Program-made: the position numbers and the translations under genes
The notes under the pieces: model-generated
What the model was told of the DNA's origin: nothing
The model's input: only the letters and a program-made list of their open reading frames with translations
The model's database searches: none
Part shown: positions 33,967 to 45,800 of the stretch, one piece after another
Position numbering within the stretch: position 1 is the stretch's first letter
How the letters are laid out: each line of letters starts with the position of its first letter
From: Phanerochaete sordida
Lineage: Eukaryota > Basidiomycota > Agaricomycetes > Polyporales > Phanerochaetaceae
Assembly (NCBI GenBank): GCA_019973155.2
Contig: BPQB01000018.1
Span: 248,001-312,000 of the forward strand
Length of the DNA stretch: 64,000 bases
Reading direction: 5' to 3'

Positions 33967-34319
33967 TCACGTTTCAAATGTGCAGCTTTCGGCACTGTTA
34001 GATTTATATCGGACTATACAATATCTTTTTGGGGCACTCTTTATCCAGGGAAGGACTGTGACTAGTACTAAGGACTCTTGTATACTCGATTGTCGCATCC
34101 TGCACCACCACACTCGCTTCAGCTTTACGTAGTATCTTAGATTGTCATGTGCCTAGTACTCAAATATTGCGAATGGGCAGCTGTGCTCTCGTTCTATCCA
34201 TGGAATCAGCAGTGGGGTATATTGAAGATTACAGTGGGCGCATTATGGGAACAGGAAAGTATAGTAGTCCGATGCATATCCAACAGCGTACATCCAAGCA
34301 GAACGGAATCGCAGAAAGA
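33967..34319. other. Convergent 3' spacer
   Basis: This is an AT-richer spacer between the ends of AGS1 (plus) and the long-chain-base kinase gene (minus). It should hold both polyadenylation regions. No gene is seen. Confidence 0.55.
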
Positions 34320-36263
34320 CTAAGCCGCGGGGGTTTTTGGGACGTCGAACTTGACGTTGTACACACCATACGGGCTGAGCAAGGTCGCCAGTCCCTTGTG
34401 GCACTCGACCTGGAAAGGCTCGAAGGGGTATTCCTCGCCGTCGACGGACAAGCAGCTGCCGTGGTTCAGTGGTTCGACACGGTAGGCCTCTGCCTTGTAG
34501 TAGTGTTGCTGCTCACGAACGTCAGTCTGTATCAACGAAGACCTTCCACATAGTATGCTTACAGTGTCCATCCAGTACGTTTTGCCAATCTCCGCACCGT
34601 CCATGGCCTGCAGCATGACCTTGCGGGTGAGCTGCGATGGAGGATCAGGGCCGGAACTCGCGCAATAGACGATTCTACTCACCTTCTCCTGGATGACAAG
34701 GTCGACATAACCGTCGTCCGGCAGAGACATGGGGAACTGCATCAGGTCTCGGGCGACGAGCGGGCCCTTGCCTGCGAACAGGTACAGCACGGGCTTCTCG
34801 AACGTGATCCAGCCGTCACCGCCATACTCGCCGAACGGGTTCTTCAGCGGCGGGAGGCCGCCGCTGGGCTGCTCGGCGTCGCCGCTGACGACGCCGCCGT
34901 CGGTGTCCTTCGCGGACTGCATGCGAACGGCAGCCGCGGCCTCGCCCGCGCGCAGGTCGCGGACCATCTGGTCCTTGTCTGACTGCGCGACCTTGATGCT
35001 GACCTTGACGGGGCAGGTGCGGTGCCGGATGAGCCCGCGCAGGTAGCCGTAGACGAAGCGGCTGTCGCCCATGAAGCGCAGGTGCTCTGTGCCGAGGTCG
35101 AGCTCGGCCATGAGCCCGATCGCCTGCGACATGAAGGACACCACGCGCGTGTCCTTGTGCGTCACGGAGCAGACGTCGACGTTCATCGGCAGGCCTTTCA
35201 CGACGTTGAGAGTCGCGGCGGAGATGTCGAAGCCCTCCTGGTCGCGACGTCAGTCTCCGGGTGCTGTGAAAGACTGCGCAGCCTCACCTCCAGACCGAGA
35301 AGGTTTAGCGAGAGCGCGTTCGCCGAGCCAGCAGGGATGGGGACAAGCGGTGTCTGGAAGGCCTTGGCCGCCTCCTTGTGCTCAGCAAAGCCGTTCATGA
35401 GCTCGTGGATGATGCCATCGCCTGAGACGGCCGCAATGGCGTCGTACTTGCCCAGAGGCATGTCGCGAGCGATCTCCCATGCGTGCTTGAAGTGGGTAGT
35501 GACTGTGCATACGTGAGTGCGCGTGGAAGGCGGGACGGTGCGGTCGAACGCACTGATGACCTCGCTCGTGCAATGAGCTGACTTCAGGATGGGGAGGATC
35601 TTCTTCTGGAGGTGCGTGCGCGACTTGCCCTGTAACGATGCCACTGTTAGTCCAGCACACGTGGCGTTGGCAGTCCGTGCGTACCGGGCCTGCTATTGGG
35701 TTGACGAGGACGAGGACGTGCCTGTTCCTCTTGAGACCTGGAAGCGGTTGAGATCGGCGACAGTGTAGCACGGACTCCGCGACGCACCTTGGTACGCTGC
35801 ATCCAGGACCGCTTCAGTGAACGCCTGCGCATCCTGCTGCTGGGCAGCCGCGACCCGGCCAGTAATGTGCACGAGCTTCAGCGGGGCCTTCTTCTTGCGC
35901 ACGAGCAGGCACACTTCGAGGGCGTCGTCCTTCGTCTCCGCCCAGAGGACCTGGCGCAGCGGGACGAGGATCTCGGGCCACGCCGCTGCAGAAGCAGCGC
36001 GCAGTCAGTCGCGCGAAGGGTGGGCAACACGGCCCTGGCGTACCGTCGCTCGGGCGGTGCACGTACAGCGACGTGTCCGTGAGGATGAGCTTGGACGGGC
36101 TCGCGGCGTCGCTCTGGCACGCGACGGTGAGCTCCTTGACCTTGCGCGCGGGGTCGATCGAGACGGCCATGGTCGCTGCTCGTTTGGCGCCGCCGAGCTT
36201 GAAGAGGCTCGACCGGGTGGACGTCTGCGAGAGCGTCGGGCGGAAAGCGGCGGTCGGGGACAT
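34320..36263 (-). CDS. LCB4: Sphingoid long-chain-base kinase (DAGK catalytic domain)
   Basis: Exons, transcript order, 36263-36044, 35985-35788, 35737-35685, 35630-35288, 35237-34683, 34631-34563 and 34507-34320, give 541 residues. The enzyme phosphorylates sphingosine-type bases, giving signalling lipids that are later cleaved by the phosphate lyase. The catalytic domain opens with VLVLVNPIAGPGKS and continues through AAVSGDGIIHELMNGF, the ATP/substrate signature, and PLVPIPAGSANALSLNLLG. The C-terminal half contains the AELDLGTEHLRFMGDSRFVYG segment typical of sphingosine kinases. The last residues are VPKTPAA. The chosen start at 36263 (MSPTAAFRP) leaves about 120 residues before the domain; MAVSIDPARK at 36170 is an in-frame alternative. 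No transmembrane segment is visible, so membrane recruitment is probably peripheral. A ceramide kinase identity is less likely. Confidence 0.93.
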
Positions 36264-36559
36264 CGTGCAGCGCGACGGAGCGCGCCAGAGGGCCTCTGCA
36301 TCAGGCGCATAAAATATCAGAATTCGAACGTTCTGCTGCTGCCGAGATCGCGCAGCCGCAGTTTCAGATGGACGGTCGCGACACAGGAGGTCGTGTCTCT
36401 GCACGGACCCCGCCGCGGCCGCGTAACACGTCCCCAGAATCGTTTGGTACCGATCGCGGGGCTCAGAAACACTGTGTGGCGGGCTCGCGCGATAATATTA
36501 CAGCATTAGCAGAGTGCTCTAAAATACAGTGCGCGACACTAAAGATACAGCTGTCCGAC

Positions 36560-37564
36560 CTATGACTGGAAATTAACCTGGTTGCCCGGCATGTCCGACT
36601 CCTCGAACTGAGCCCGGGCACGCTTGATGTCCTCCTGCATGAACAAAAGTTCCTCCATACGCGCGAGTTTCTTGGCGTCGGCGGGACGCGACAGCGACCG
36701 TCGGAGATCCTCGATAGACAGCCGCGACTTCTTCCCGGGCGCGAGGGCGGTCTGACACTGATCACAAGTCAGATGGTGAGCACTCGGGGACGGGAACAGG
36801 AGCCTAGGCCAGACGTACCACGTCCACGATGTATTCCACGAGGATCTCCTCCATGACATTGACGGTGTCGTTTGCGGGGTTTCGGTCGTCGCCGAAGCCG
36901 TACATGAGGTTGCGGACTGGCCGATGGCCGTGAGCGATGGGCAAGGCGAGACATGCACGGCGCACTCACGTTCTTTTGTGAACAGCCCTCGGAACGACGA
37001 CTTCTTTGACGAGCCGCGCGCACCACCAGTGGACGCAGCGGCCAGGGTATCTCGGTACGAGGGCATGTATGTGTATGAGGAGGTATAGGGCCGCGGCGGC
37101 TGCGTGGCAGGGAAGGTCGTCATAGAGGGGGTTGTGGCAGGAATGGTCGACGTCGTCGCATACTGCGTCGTCGAATATGTTGGAGCAGTTGTGGTAGTAG
37201 GTGTCGTGACGGTCGAAGCTGGCTGCTGTGCGACGATGGGTGCAGGAGTAGCAGAGGTCGGCGCGGGCGTGGCTGCCTTCGCTGCAGGCGCAGTGGTGGC
37301 AGGTTTGGGTGCCTGCGCCTGCTGTGTCTTGGCCTGCTGCTGTGGCACCGCCTGTTGCTGCTGTTGCTGCTGTGGCGCATAGTAGCTGTATGCTGCGTAC
37401 GGCCAAGTGCCGTATCCTTGCACCGCGGTCGGATACGGTGTCTGGTAAGCGGATGCAGGGTATGCACCGGGCTGCTGGGTATGGGAGGGTGCGTATGCGT
37501 TTGCAGGCGGCGGATGGTATGCGCTGTACGGGTATGATGAGCCTGAAGGAGGATAGTAAGGCAT
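36560..37564 (-). CDS. TAF13: TFIID subunit TAF13 with Tyr/Gln-rich N-terminal extension
   Basis: Exons, transcript order, 37564-36970, 36916-36819 and 36757-36560, give 296 residues. TAF13 pairs with TAF11 through a histone fold in general transcription factor TFIID. The histone fold is at the C-terminus (about residues 190-285): FTKELRNLMYGFGDDRNP, then NVMEEILVEYIVDVV, CQTALAPGKKSRLSIEDL and KLARMEELLFMQEDIKRAR. The first 190 residues are low complexity: Tyr/Pro/Ser repeats (SSYPYSAYHPPPANAY), a run of seven Gln, then Thr/Ala/Pro. Yeast TAF13 is about 170 residues and lacks this composition. A further in-frame ATG at 37657 would add 31 residues; I prefer 37564 because it leaves room for a promoter before the divergent gene at 37731. 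Confidence 0.9.
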   Translation of the reverse strand: MPYYPPSGSSYPYSAYHPPPANAYAPSHTQQPGAYPASAYQTPYPTAVQGYGTWPYAAYSYYAPQQQQQQQAVPQQQAKTQQAQAPKPATTAPAAKAATPAPTSATPAPIVAQQPASTVTTPTTTTAPTYSTTQYATTSTIPATTPSMTTFPATQPPRPYTSSYTYMPSYRDTLAAASTGGARGSSKKSSFRGLFTKERECAVHVSPCPSLTAIGQSATSCTASATTETPQTTPSMSWRRSSWNTSWTWYVWPRLLFPSPSAHHLTCDQCQTALAPGKKSRLSIEDLRRSLSRPADAKKLARMEELLFMQEDIKRARAQFEESDMPGNQVNFQS

Positions 37565-37730
37565 CGTGGTCGTCTCAGCCTGCGCGAACGTCGATGGCAA
37601 AGGAGTCCAGGACAAACGGGCGAGCGCCGCTGCAGGCGGGGCCCACGTGGGGATCACGTGATGCGACCGCGATTATTACTCTCGCGCAGTCGCGCTTCGA
37701 GCGCGTCTCTCTCTCCACGTTCACTGTACC

Positions 37731-39560
37731 ATGAAGCCCAAAGGCAAGAAAGTCCTGAAGCAGATGTCATTAACAGAGTATCTTGGGTCGTCATCTCCTC
37801 CGCCCGAGCCTAGCTCGAGCAAGAAGGCCAAGCCCCCACCGTCTCCCGCGAAGCCCGCAAATCGCAAGCGGGCTGCAGCGTCCAAGCGGCGCGCCCCCGA
37901 GAGCGATGCTCCGTCAGACGATGACAGTGGCAGCACGAGTAGTAACGTCGGCGGCATTGCCTTCGAACCAGAAGTAATCGACATCAGCACCTCGGACGAG
38001 GATGTGGACGACTCCCCGAAGAGACCGCCCGCGACGCAGCGCAAGACGCGAAAGAGGCGCGCCGAGAGCACGGAGCGAAGTCCAGTCGTGGTGCACACCG
38101 ATAGTGACGATGAGGAAGTTGGTGTGCCTGTGACCTGGAAGGGGAAGGGGAAGGCAGCGGGCAAGCGGAAGCGGGCGGTTGTGGACAGTGACGATGAAAA
38201 CCCGCGCCCACGCAAGTCGAAGCTGGTCAAGGGCGTCAGGCCACCGACGCCTGAGACGGCAGAGGAGAACCTGGCAGATGAAGTAGAGGAAGAACGTGCG
38301 TGCCATCTCAGATGTATAGAGGCCGTTCTGCTCATTAGGCGGATTCAGGAATATTGGAAAGTCGCTTGCGCACCAGAGACAAGAGATCTGAGTATCAGAA
38401 GAACCTCGATAAACTAAGGCGTACGTTCGTGTTGCTCCACGGTTTCTCATCTTGACCTCGTGAGAATACAGGAAAGAAACGCGGAGAAGTTGTAGCATCT
38501 GAATCGTCTACTTCGGGCGAAGAGGAAGAAGAGGAAGACAACGGGATAATCCCAGGTGCTCGACCAACCCATGAGATGTCTTCCGACGCGTCAGAGGAAG
38601 AGCCGGAAGATGAAGGGCTGAGTGGCTTCATCGAGGAAGACAGTAATCAAGCCATCGAACTGCCCGTCGAATTCAGCATGAATACCTACCAAGACCTCAT
38701 GCACCACTTCAAGATCATATGCCAACTCTTCGTCCACCTCGCGGTCCAGCCGGTTGACGAGCGGCGAGAGTACATGGACGCACGTTTGAAACGTGAGTCG
38801 CGCCGCAGGTCCGTCTTTACGCACTGCTGACCGCTCTCTATCCAGAGGAATATTTCTCGGTCCCCCTACAAGTCGCGCGGCGGAAGATTACTGGCATGCG
38901 AGACTCGCTGGTCACCTCTTCTGTGTGGCGGACAGAGTTCAAGAAGCCGCTTGAGATGCATCCTGAGTTCGAGACGGTGCAAATGGAGTTCGCCGTCCCG
39001 CAGTGCGACGCGTGCCATCTCGGTGGTCGCGTATCCACGCTGACCGGAAGGTGCTTTGGTGACCCTTACGACCGGAAAACGTTCGAGGTGAGTAATGGTC
39101 TTCCAATTCTATTCAGGTTTTCTGACGGTTTACCAGGCTTTGTCGGAGAGTGACATCAGCGACGATGAGGAAAGCCCGTTGAAAAAGGAGTTTAACCTTG
39201 GAAGGTTTTGTGCGCGTCGCACGCGGGTGTTTCACAAGTTCACCCATTGGGAGGTATGTTGCAGGTCGACAATCGACGTGCGGTCTCACTAATAATTCTG
39301 CCCCGTAGTACCACCTGTTCGAAGCCCTCAATCAAGAGGTTCAAGATTTGCGAAACAGGACAGGCAAGCGGCGAGTGTTTGTGCCGGTTGCGTACGCTGG
39401 CGGCGCAAAGCCCCCAGACGACTTGTCGGACGGAGACGGCATCATGGCTTGGCTGGACGAGCGAGGGATGATCGGGAATGAATGGCAGAAAATCAAGGAC
39501 ATGATGGAGAATGCACGACATCTTGAAGTCGCGTCCAAACGCGGCGAAGACGATGACTAG
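37731..39560 (+). CDS. DUF4211-domain nuclear protein
   Basis: Exons 37731-38295, 38349-38420, 38472-38792, 38846-39087, 39137-39253 and 39309-39560 give 522 residues. The N-terminal 280 residues are disordered, Lys/Ser/Glu/Asp-rich with many basic clusters (RKTRKRRAE, KGKAAGKRKR), typical of a nuclear protein. A short motif KQMSLTEYL at residues 10-18 resembles a PCNA-binding box. The C-terminal part (about 250-500) matches the fungal DUF4211 layout: DLMHHFKIICQLFVHLAV, then QCDACHLGGR with a CxxC, GRFCARRTRVFHKFTHWEYH, and a terminal helix EWQKIKDMMENARH. Related domains occur in animal chromatin proteins such as QSER1, but the molecular role in fungi is not known to me. It is divergent from TAF13, with 166 bp between start codons. 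Chromatin or replication association is inference. Confidence 0.82.
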
Positions 39561-39800
39561 GAGGATCTGTGACTGTTATTCTACGCGTGTTGTACTGTAC
39601 AATCCTACATGAATTCTCGTCCATTTCATACAAGTATCGCGAGAGCTGCCGCACGTGGGAACCACGCGAGCCCGCCTTGAGCTTTGTGGCGCTCGGCGGT
39701 GGGCACGGCGGGAACAGCGGCTGTGTTCCTGATCTTTACTTCCAGATGCTCTCTGACACCCCGACCCTCCTCTGCTGACAATAACTTCTAATTTTCAGAC

Positions 39801-42800
39801 ATGGACAGCACGCCAATGCTGCGCATAGACACCGACATCTCGCAGGACGAGTTCGACGCGCTCAACGACCCGTTCGCGTCGCCAAACGCGCCCCCCGCTG
39901 GCCGCGACCGCGCGCGCAGCATCTCTCAGACCCTGCTGCCGCAGCTGCGCCTGTCCATGGACAGGTCCTCCTCGTCGAGGCCGTCCGACGCGGGCTCGGA
40001 GCGGCCCACGATGTCGCTCGGCATGGAGAAGGCGCGGAACGAGTCGCGCAAGCTCCTCGCACACATCCTCGCACAGCTCGAGGCGCGCAGCATGCCGCCG
40101 CCGCTCTTCGAGGGCGCAGACGCGCGCGCCGTCCAGGGCAAGAAAGGCATCGCGGCCGTCGTCAGGTCGTTCTCCGGGAAAGGGAAGGCGGCCGACGCGA
40201 AGCAGGCGAATGCAAACGATGACGACGACAGCGACGAAGACTACGACCCTGCTGACCGCCCGGCGTTCTTCACTGACGGGACGCTGAAGCTTATGGGGCA
40301 GCTGCGCGACACGTTGCATATATCCTTGACGAACAACTGGGACATCTTCTCGGGGGAGTAAGTGCTTTCCTGTTTGAACGTCCCCGCTGGCGTTGATGTG
40401 AATGGTGATCGCAGCAACATAGGGCTGAAGCCAGGCAGGAATAACTCGTTCGAGAAGCCTCGTCGCAAGCGCAGGCTGAGCTCGCAGGGACGCTCCCGTT
40501 CTCGCTCTGCATCGCCCAGCAGGTTCGACGAGGGGCCGGCACAAGCCCCAGAGCTCCTCTCGCAATGCATCGCCATCCTCTCATCTGTGATTGTCAAGGA
40601 CTGTCGCTTCCGAGTATACACTACCAACCTGAAGAAGCCTCCGCATACCCTCCAACTCGTGACGCTGGACGTCGCCCAAATTCTGCTGCACATGCACCGC
40701 GACGAACCTCGGATACTGTCTCGGATAGGATTTTCCCTGATCCCTGCTTTCCAGAGCTTCCCTCTCAGTATGCATGCACGCTTGCTGCAATTCTTCGAAG
40801 AGGGCGTGCTGGGCGGGATGCTTGAGAGCCTCCAGAAGCTGCAAGGGAAGGATGCCGCCTCTAGTCCTACGAATGGTCAGTACAGATACCTATCTGAACG
40901 CACATGCATTGATCATGTCCGACACAGCGGAGACTCCGGACGACGAACCGCCAGTCGTGTCAATCACCGTCGAAGAAGTTCAGGACGAATTCAGCCACAA
41001 TGACCGCTGGAAGAGATGGAGCAAGCGTGCGACAGTGCAGAATCCGGGATATCAATCAAGCAGTGCTCCGGAACAAGACATCGCCGTGTATTACCTTGCC
41101 TCCCTCGTGGAGCCGCTGCTGTCGGCGATACTGGAGAACGTGGAGCTCTTCCCAGGCCCAAAGCGCATCACAGACCCGAAGCTCACCACAGACCCGAAGC
41201 TCGCCGCAGACCCGAAGCGCTTCATAGACCCAAGCCGTGTCATTCATCGCTTCCACCGCCTCTTCACCCGTTTAACTCAGGAAAAGCCCGATGTCTACCT
41301 GGACGTCCTCGGTGTCATTGCCTACCACAGCCCGAAGAGCCGCTATGCCGCTACCAGCCTTCTTCTGACGTACTGGCCGAAATCTGTTGGGCACGTCATC
41401 GTCTCCAGACCTCTCTCCAAGATACTTCACGCGACCGACCCGGCATCTGACCGCCACCGCTCCAGCGTCACTCGCCGCTCGCTCTCGGGCGCGGTTGACC
41501 ACCCATACGCGCACCAGTTCGTCCCCTGGCGGTTCGTCCGCCCGCCGAGCTCCTTCGGCATGTTCGACGAGTTCGCGCCGAACCGCTGCCGGGCGTGCGC
41601 GGACGCGATCGAGGGCTTCGGGCTGCTGTGCCCGTTCTGCATGTGCGCGGTGCACTTCGACTGCTACGACTACCCCGAGGGCAGCTTCTTCACGGAGTAC
41701 GCGCTGCAGAGCGATCCGAACATCCAGAAGGTCGCCGTGCACCGCTTCTGCCACATCCTCCCGAGCCGGCACGGCGACAAGACGCTCACCGTCCGCAAGG
41801 AGCAGCATGTCTTCCGCCTCGTCAACACCTTCAGCATGTCGCTCTGCTGCCTGTGCGCGACGCCGCTCTGGGGCACGGTCATGCAGGGGTACAAGTGCGG
41901 CGCCTGTCATCTGTTTGTACATCCCTCATGCCTAGCCGAAGCCGACAACAAGCTGCCGCGGTGCCGCGAGGTCAACGTCGACTCGAGCTTCATGACCATT
42001 TCTTACGCTGCCCTGCGCCAGTCGTTCATTGAGCACTACCGGGACTTCATATGGACAGAATCTGAGGTCGAGACCGCAACACACGAAGAGGTGACCGTGC
42101 TCTTCTCCACGCTGTGGAACCAGCTACAGATCCTGAACAACGGCATGGCGCTGGGTTCCGTGGTGATCACCCTCGACCATACATCGGACTCGGAAGAGAT
42201 GGAAGACTTCGAGCTGCACCAGCTCGTGGACCTGTACGAGGACCGCCTCAGCTCGGGCCAACTCCCGGTCTCGAGCGCCCTGCAGGACTTCCTGAGCGAG
42301 AACAACCTGCGCGCGCCGGCGCACCTCGCGTACTTCGATTGGAACGCGCTCGCCTTCATCGCGAGCGTCGCCAAGCTCCCGCCCGCGAGCGAGGGCGACG
42401 GCGGCGACCCGAGCGCGCTCCTGAGCGTGAGCGCGGCGGGCGCGCCGCCCGACGACGAGCCGCCGTACCCGTACGAGGCGGCGTCGCTCGCGCACGTGCG
42501 CGACCGGCTCGGCGACGCGCTCGGGCTGCAGCGCGACGCGCCCGCGCGGGCGCTGCTCGTGCACCTGCACCACCTCGGGCTGCTCGAGCGACACGACGCG
42601 GCGCCGGTGCTGCTCGCGGACGGCGCGGACGCCGAGCGCGTGCAGGTGTGCTTCCCGCTGCCGTTCGGCTTCGACATCACGCTCGAGGTCGAGACGCTCG
42701 TCGCGACGGTCGAGGCGTGCCTAGGGGATATACACCTGTCCGTCAACGAGGTCGGGCTGCTGCTGCTCGTGCGGCGCTTCTGGCCGAACGGCGTGCTCTC

Positions 42801-45800
42801 GGACTACAGCTTCCGCCGGCTCGCGAAGGCGATCTTGTCGTGGATCTTGTCGGAGGTGGGTGCATTGCGCTGCTTGGAGTTCTGGCACTGACATGGAGCT
42901 CTGTCAGGACGGCAACCTGGCGCTCATCCTCCGCGAATACGTCGCGAGGGGCAAAGACCTGCCCGGCGTGCGCTCCGGGGAGGCTCAGGCGTGGCCCACG
43001 CAGAGCCTCAGCCGGCCGACGGCGACGATTACAGCCAGCAACGGCGGGGACTACGTCGCAAGCAGGAAGGCGCTGCTGCAGTCGTACGCAACGCCGTGGA
43101 TGCTCGCGCTGCATGACCTGGACGTCACGGCCTACGCGAATATCCTGTACGACCTCCTCTTCGAGTATGCCGAAGAAGGCGCATATACCGACCCGTTTGT
43201 GCTCGGTGAAGGCAGGGAAACGCAGGACAAGGCCCGCAAGGTGAGATCGGCCCTAGGACTGCTGCACATGGGCTGACAGTCTTGAGTAGAAGAGAGCGGT
43301 GGAGGTGGGAGATCGATTCCTACGAGCCATGATCAAGATATCTCAGGCCTCGATTGCGTTCACCGCGTTCGACGAGCTTTTCCAACGATGGCTAGAGTCC
43401 ATGCAAGATGCAGGGGGCTACGAAGTGGTGAGCCGTGATACTTGTTCCTCGCGGTGCACACCTCACACGAGCCCAGGCCGTGCCCGCCCTTCCGCGTCTC
43501 TTCACCCGCGAAGACGGCTCCTCGCGACACAGCCTCGTCTTCGACGGGCGCAGCTCGATGGGCGACCTCGCGGGGCTCGCGAACGTGAACCCGCTGCAGA
43601 GCCTCATGACGGTCTCCTTCGCGAGCCGCGACGGGTACCAGCGCGGCCTGCGCTGGCTCTGCGTCTTCGCCGCGTCCGGCGTCGACATCCCGCTCCCGCT
43701 CTTCTACCAGTTCGCGGGCGAGGCGCCGCGCTTCCGCGCGACGCTCGACGACTGCCTCGTCCTCGCGCGCGCGTGCCTCTACGCCGCGTGGCTGCGCTCC
43801 ATCGGCCGCCAGGAGCTGCAGGCCGTCGCGGGCATGCTGCATGAGTACCTCGCGCAGGAGCTGGTGGCAAAGCTGTGGGCCGGCGAGTCAGGCGATGTGT
43901 GAGTGGGGTTAGGTCTTGTGCTGGCTGCGATGCTGACCCGCACCTGCAGCCTCACATTCATACGCATGTCTCTGGCGATGTGCCTGCTTCTCTATGGCTG
44001 CGACCGGCACTACATCATCTCGCTCGACTTTGTCAAGAAGGAGGAAGTGGACCATCTGCCTTCAAGGTGAGCCGCGAGATGTATGCCTGATCTCGAACTG
44101 ACTTGGCGCAGGCGGAAGATCGGGTCTAGGGCGTCCACGATGACAGACCCTATCATTGTCGACTTGAAGCTGATGAACGCCGTGAAGCTGTACGTGGAGC
44201 AGCACGTCGACGAGCTCTCGTGCATGCTCGCGAAGTTTTTGAACGCGTTCGTGAACGAGACACAGCTCGTGGAGTCATACGAGGTGGACAACTTCATTCT
44301 GCGGAACTGCGTCGCACTCTCGGCTTGGTGAGTCGCGTCAGGTCGTACTAAGGGGTCGCTCACCGACCGTTCGCAGCATGTGGGACTTCTACGCCATCCA
44401 GGTGCCAGAGCTCTCCCTCAAACGCTCTGCGCTGTTCGTGCGCGTCATGGCGGTCGATTCGCAGCCCCTCCTGGCGCTGCTGCGCGCGCATCATAAACAT
44501 GAGGACTGGGAAGTCAGGTAAGGGCGCGATAGCGTATGTAGAAACTCTTACCAACTCTGCGCAGGTTGGAGACCATCCTCCGGCTGTTCCGTATCATCCT
44601 CGACGTGACGAGCCCGGCCTTCGGTGTCCACGATCGACAGTGGGGCCCAAGCGTTGTCGAGGTCTTCCAGCAATTCTTCTCCACGCTGTGGACAGAGGAG
44701 AAGGTTTGTCGGTTCAAAAGTGCGCCGGATCCTAGCTTACATCGTGTTCAGGAGGAGGTACGCCTGGCTGTCGACACATGGTCTCAGACTCTGCTCCCTG
44801 CCCATCACGACGCGATCGCGCGCTGCTGGAACGAGGCGCTGTCCAAACTCCCTGTGGCGGAGAAGTTGAAGCTGGTGAATTTCCTGTGCCAGCTGAGGCC
44901 ACACTTCCCATCATGGAAAGGTCAGTCGCAGGTCATTCAGCATGTATGGCTGCGAATTGTCCTCATAATTGGGTAGTGCTATCGTGGGACACGATCATCG
45001 AAGCACTCCTGGAAAGCGAATTCATTACAAAGAATGGGCCCCTGGAAAACGGACGTCTGGTACGGCTCATGGACAATGCTGCGAGAATTGACTACGCCTA
45101 ACGCTCTTTCCAGTCCTTCTACGGTATTTCGACTAACGACGGAGACGATGACCATGTTTCTGACCCTGACTCGGCTTTGCTGCGCGTAAGTTCTTTGCAA
45201 GCAGTCGTCGTCCTCGGCGTATCAAGCGATTCACGCTACTTGTTTGCGAATCACAGGTCGCACTGCTCTCCTTATCGCTGCGAATGGTTGCGGACGGTAT
45301 TGCAATAGAGACATTCTCTTTGCTTAAGCTCAAGCGTCAGCTGCTTCTCACCTTCGGCTATGACGATGTCTCGCTGGTTCCGTCGACCAACGGACATACA
45401 TTCTATGTCCAGTTCCGCGGATTCGACATGCTCCCACCCACTGCCATCCCTTGTCTCGCTGACCTGATGGTCGTACTGGATTCCGCTCAGTCATACGATG
45501 TCGCGAGCGCCGCAATGGGAGGGCCCGACGTGGACGACGATACCTCGTACTCGCTCTTGATCGGGTCGGTATTTGTCGACGTCCTCATCGACCTAGCCAT
45601 CCATCTAGAGGAGCTCGCCTCGATACCGCCTCTCGCTCTCAAGAATCTGCTCAAGGCGATGGTCATTGCTATGCAGAAGCACGACTTCGAGAGCCAGCCG
45701 CTGCGGCATTTGCACAGCGAGCTGCGGAAAGCCATGCGCTGCGTCCTCATGACGTTCTCGGACGATGATCATCTGAGTCTCGAACTCCGCCAGCTATCTC

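Noticed and set aside
40774..40930. A gene boundary between the Ser-rich N-terminal part and the C1-containing part of the large gene
   Set aside because: A normal intron (40876-40927) joins the two in phase, reading SSPTN-AETPDDEPP, so a single gene is the simpler model.
42114..43244. Plus-strand shadow frame of 376 codons inside the C1-domain gene
   Set aside because: Arg/Ala-rich composition produced by the GC-rich codons of the true frame. No domain is present.
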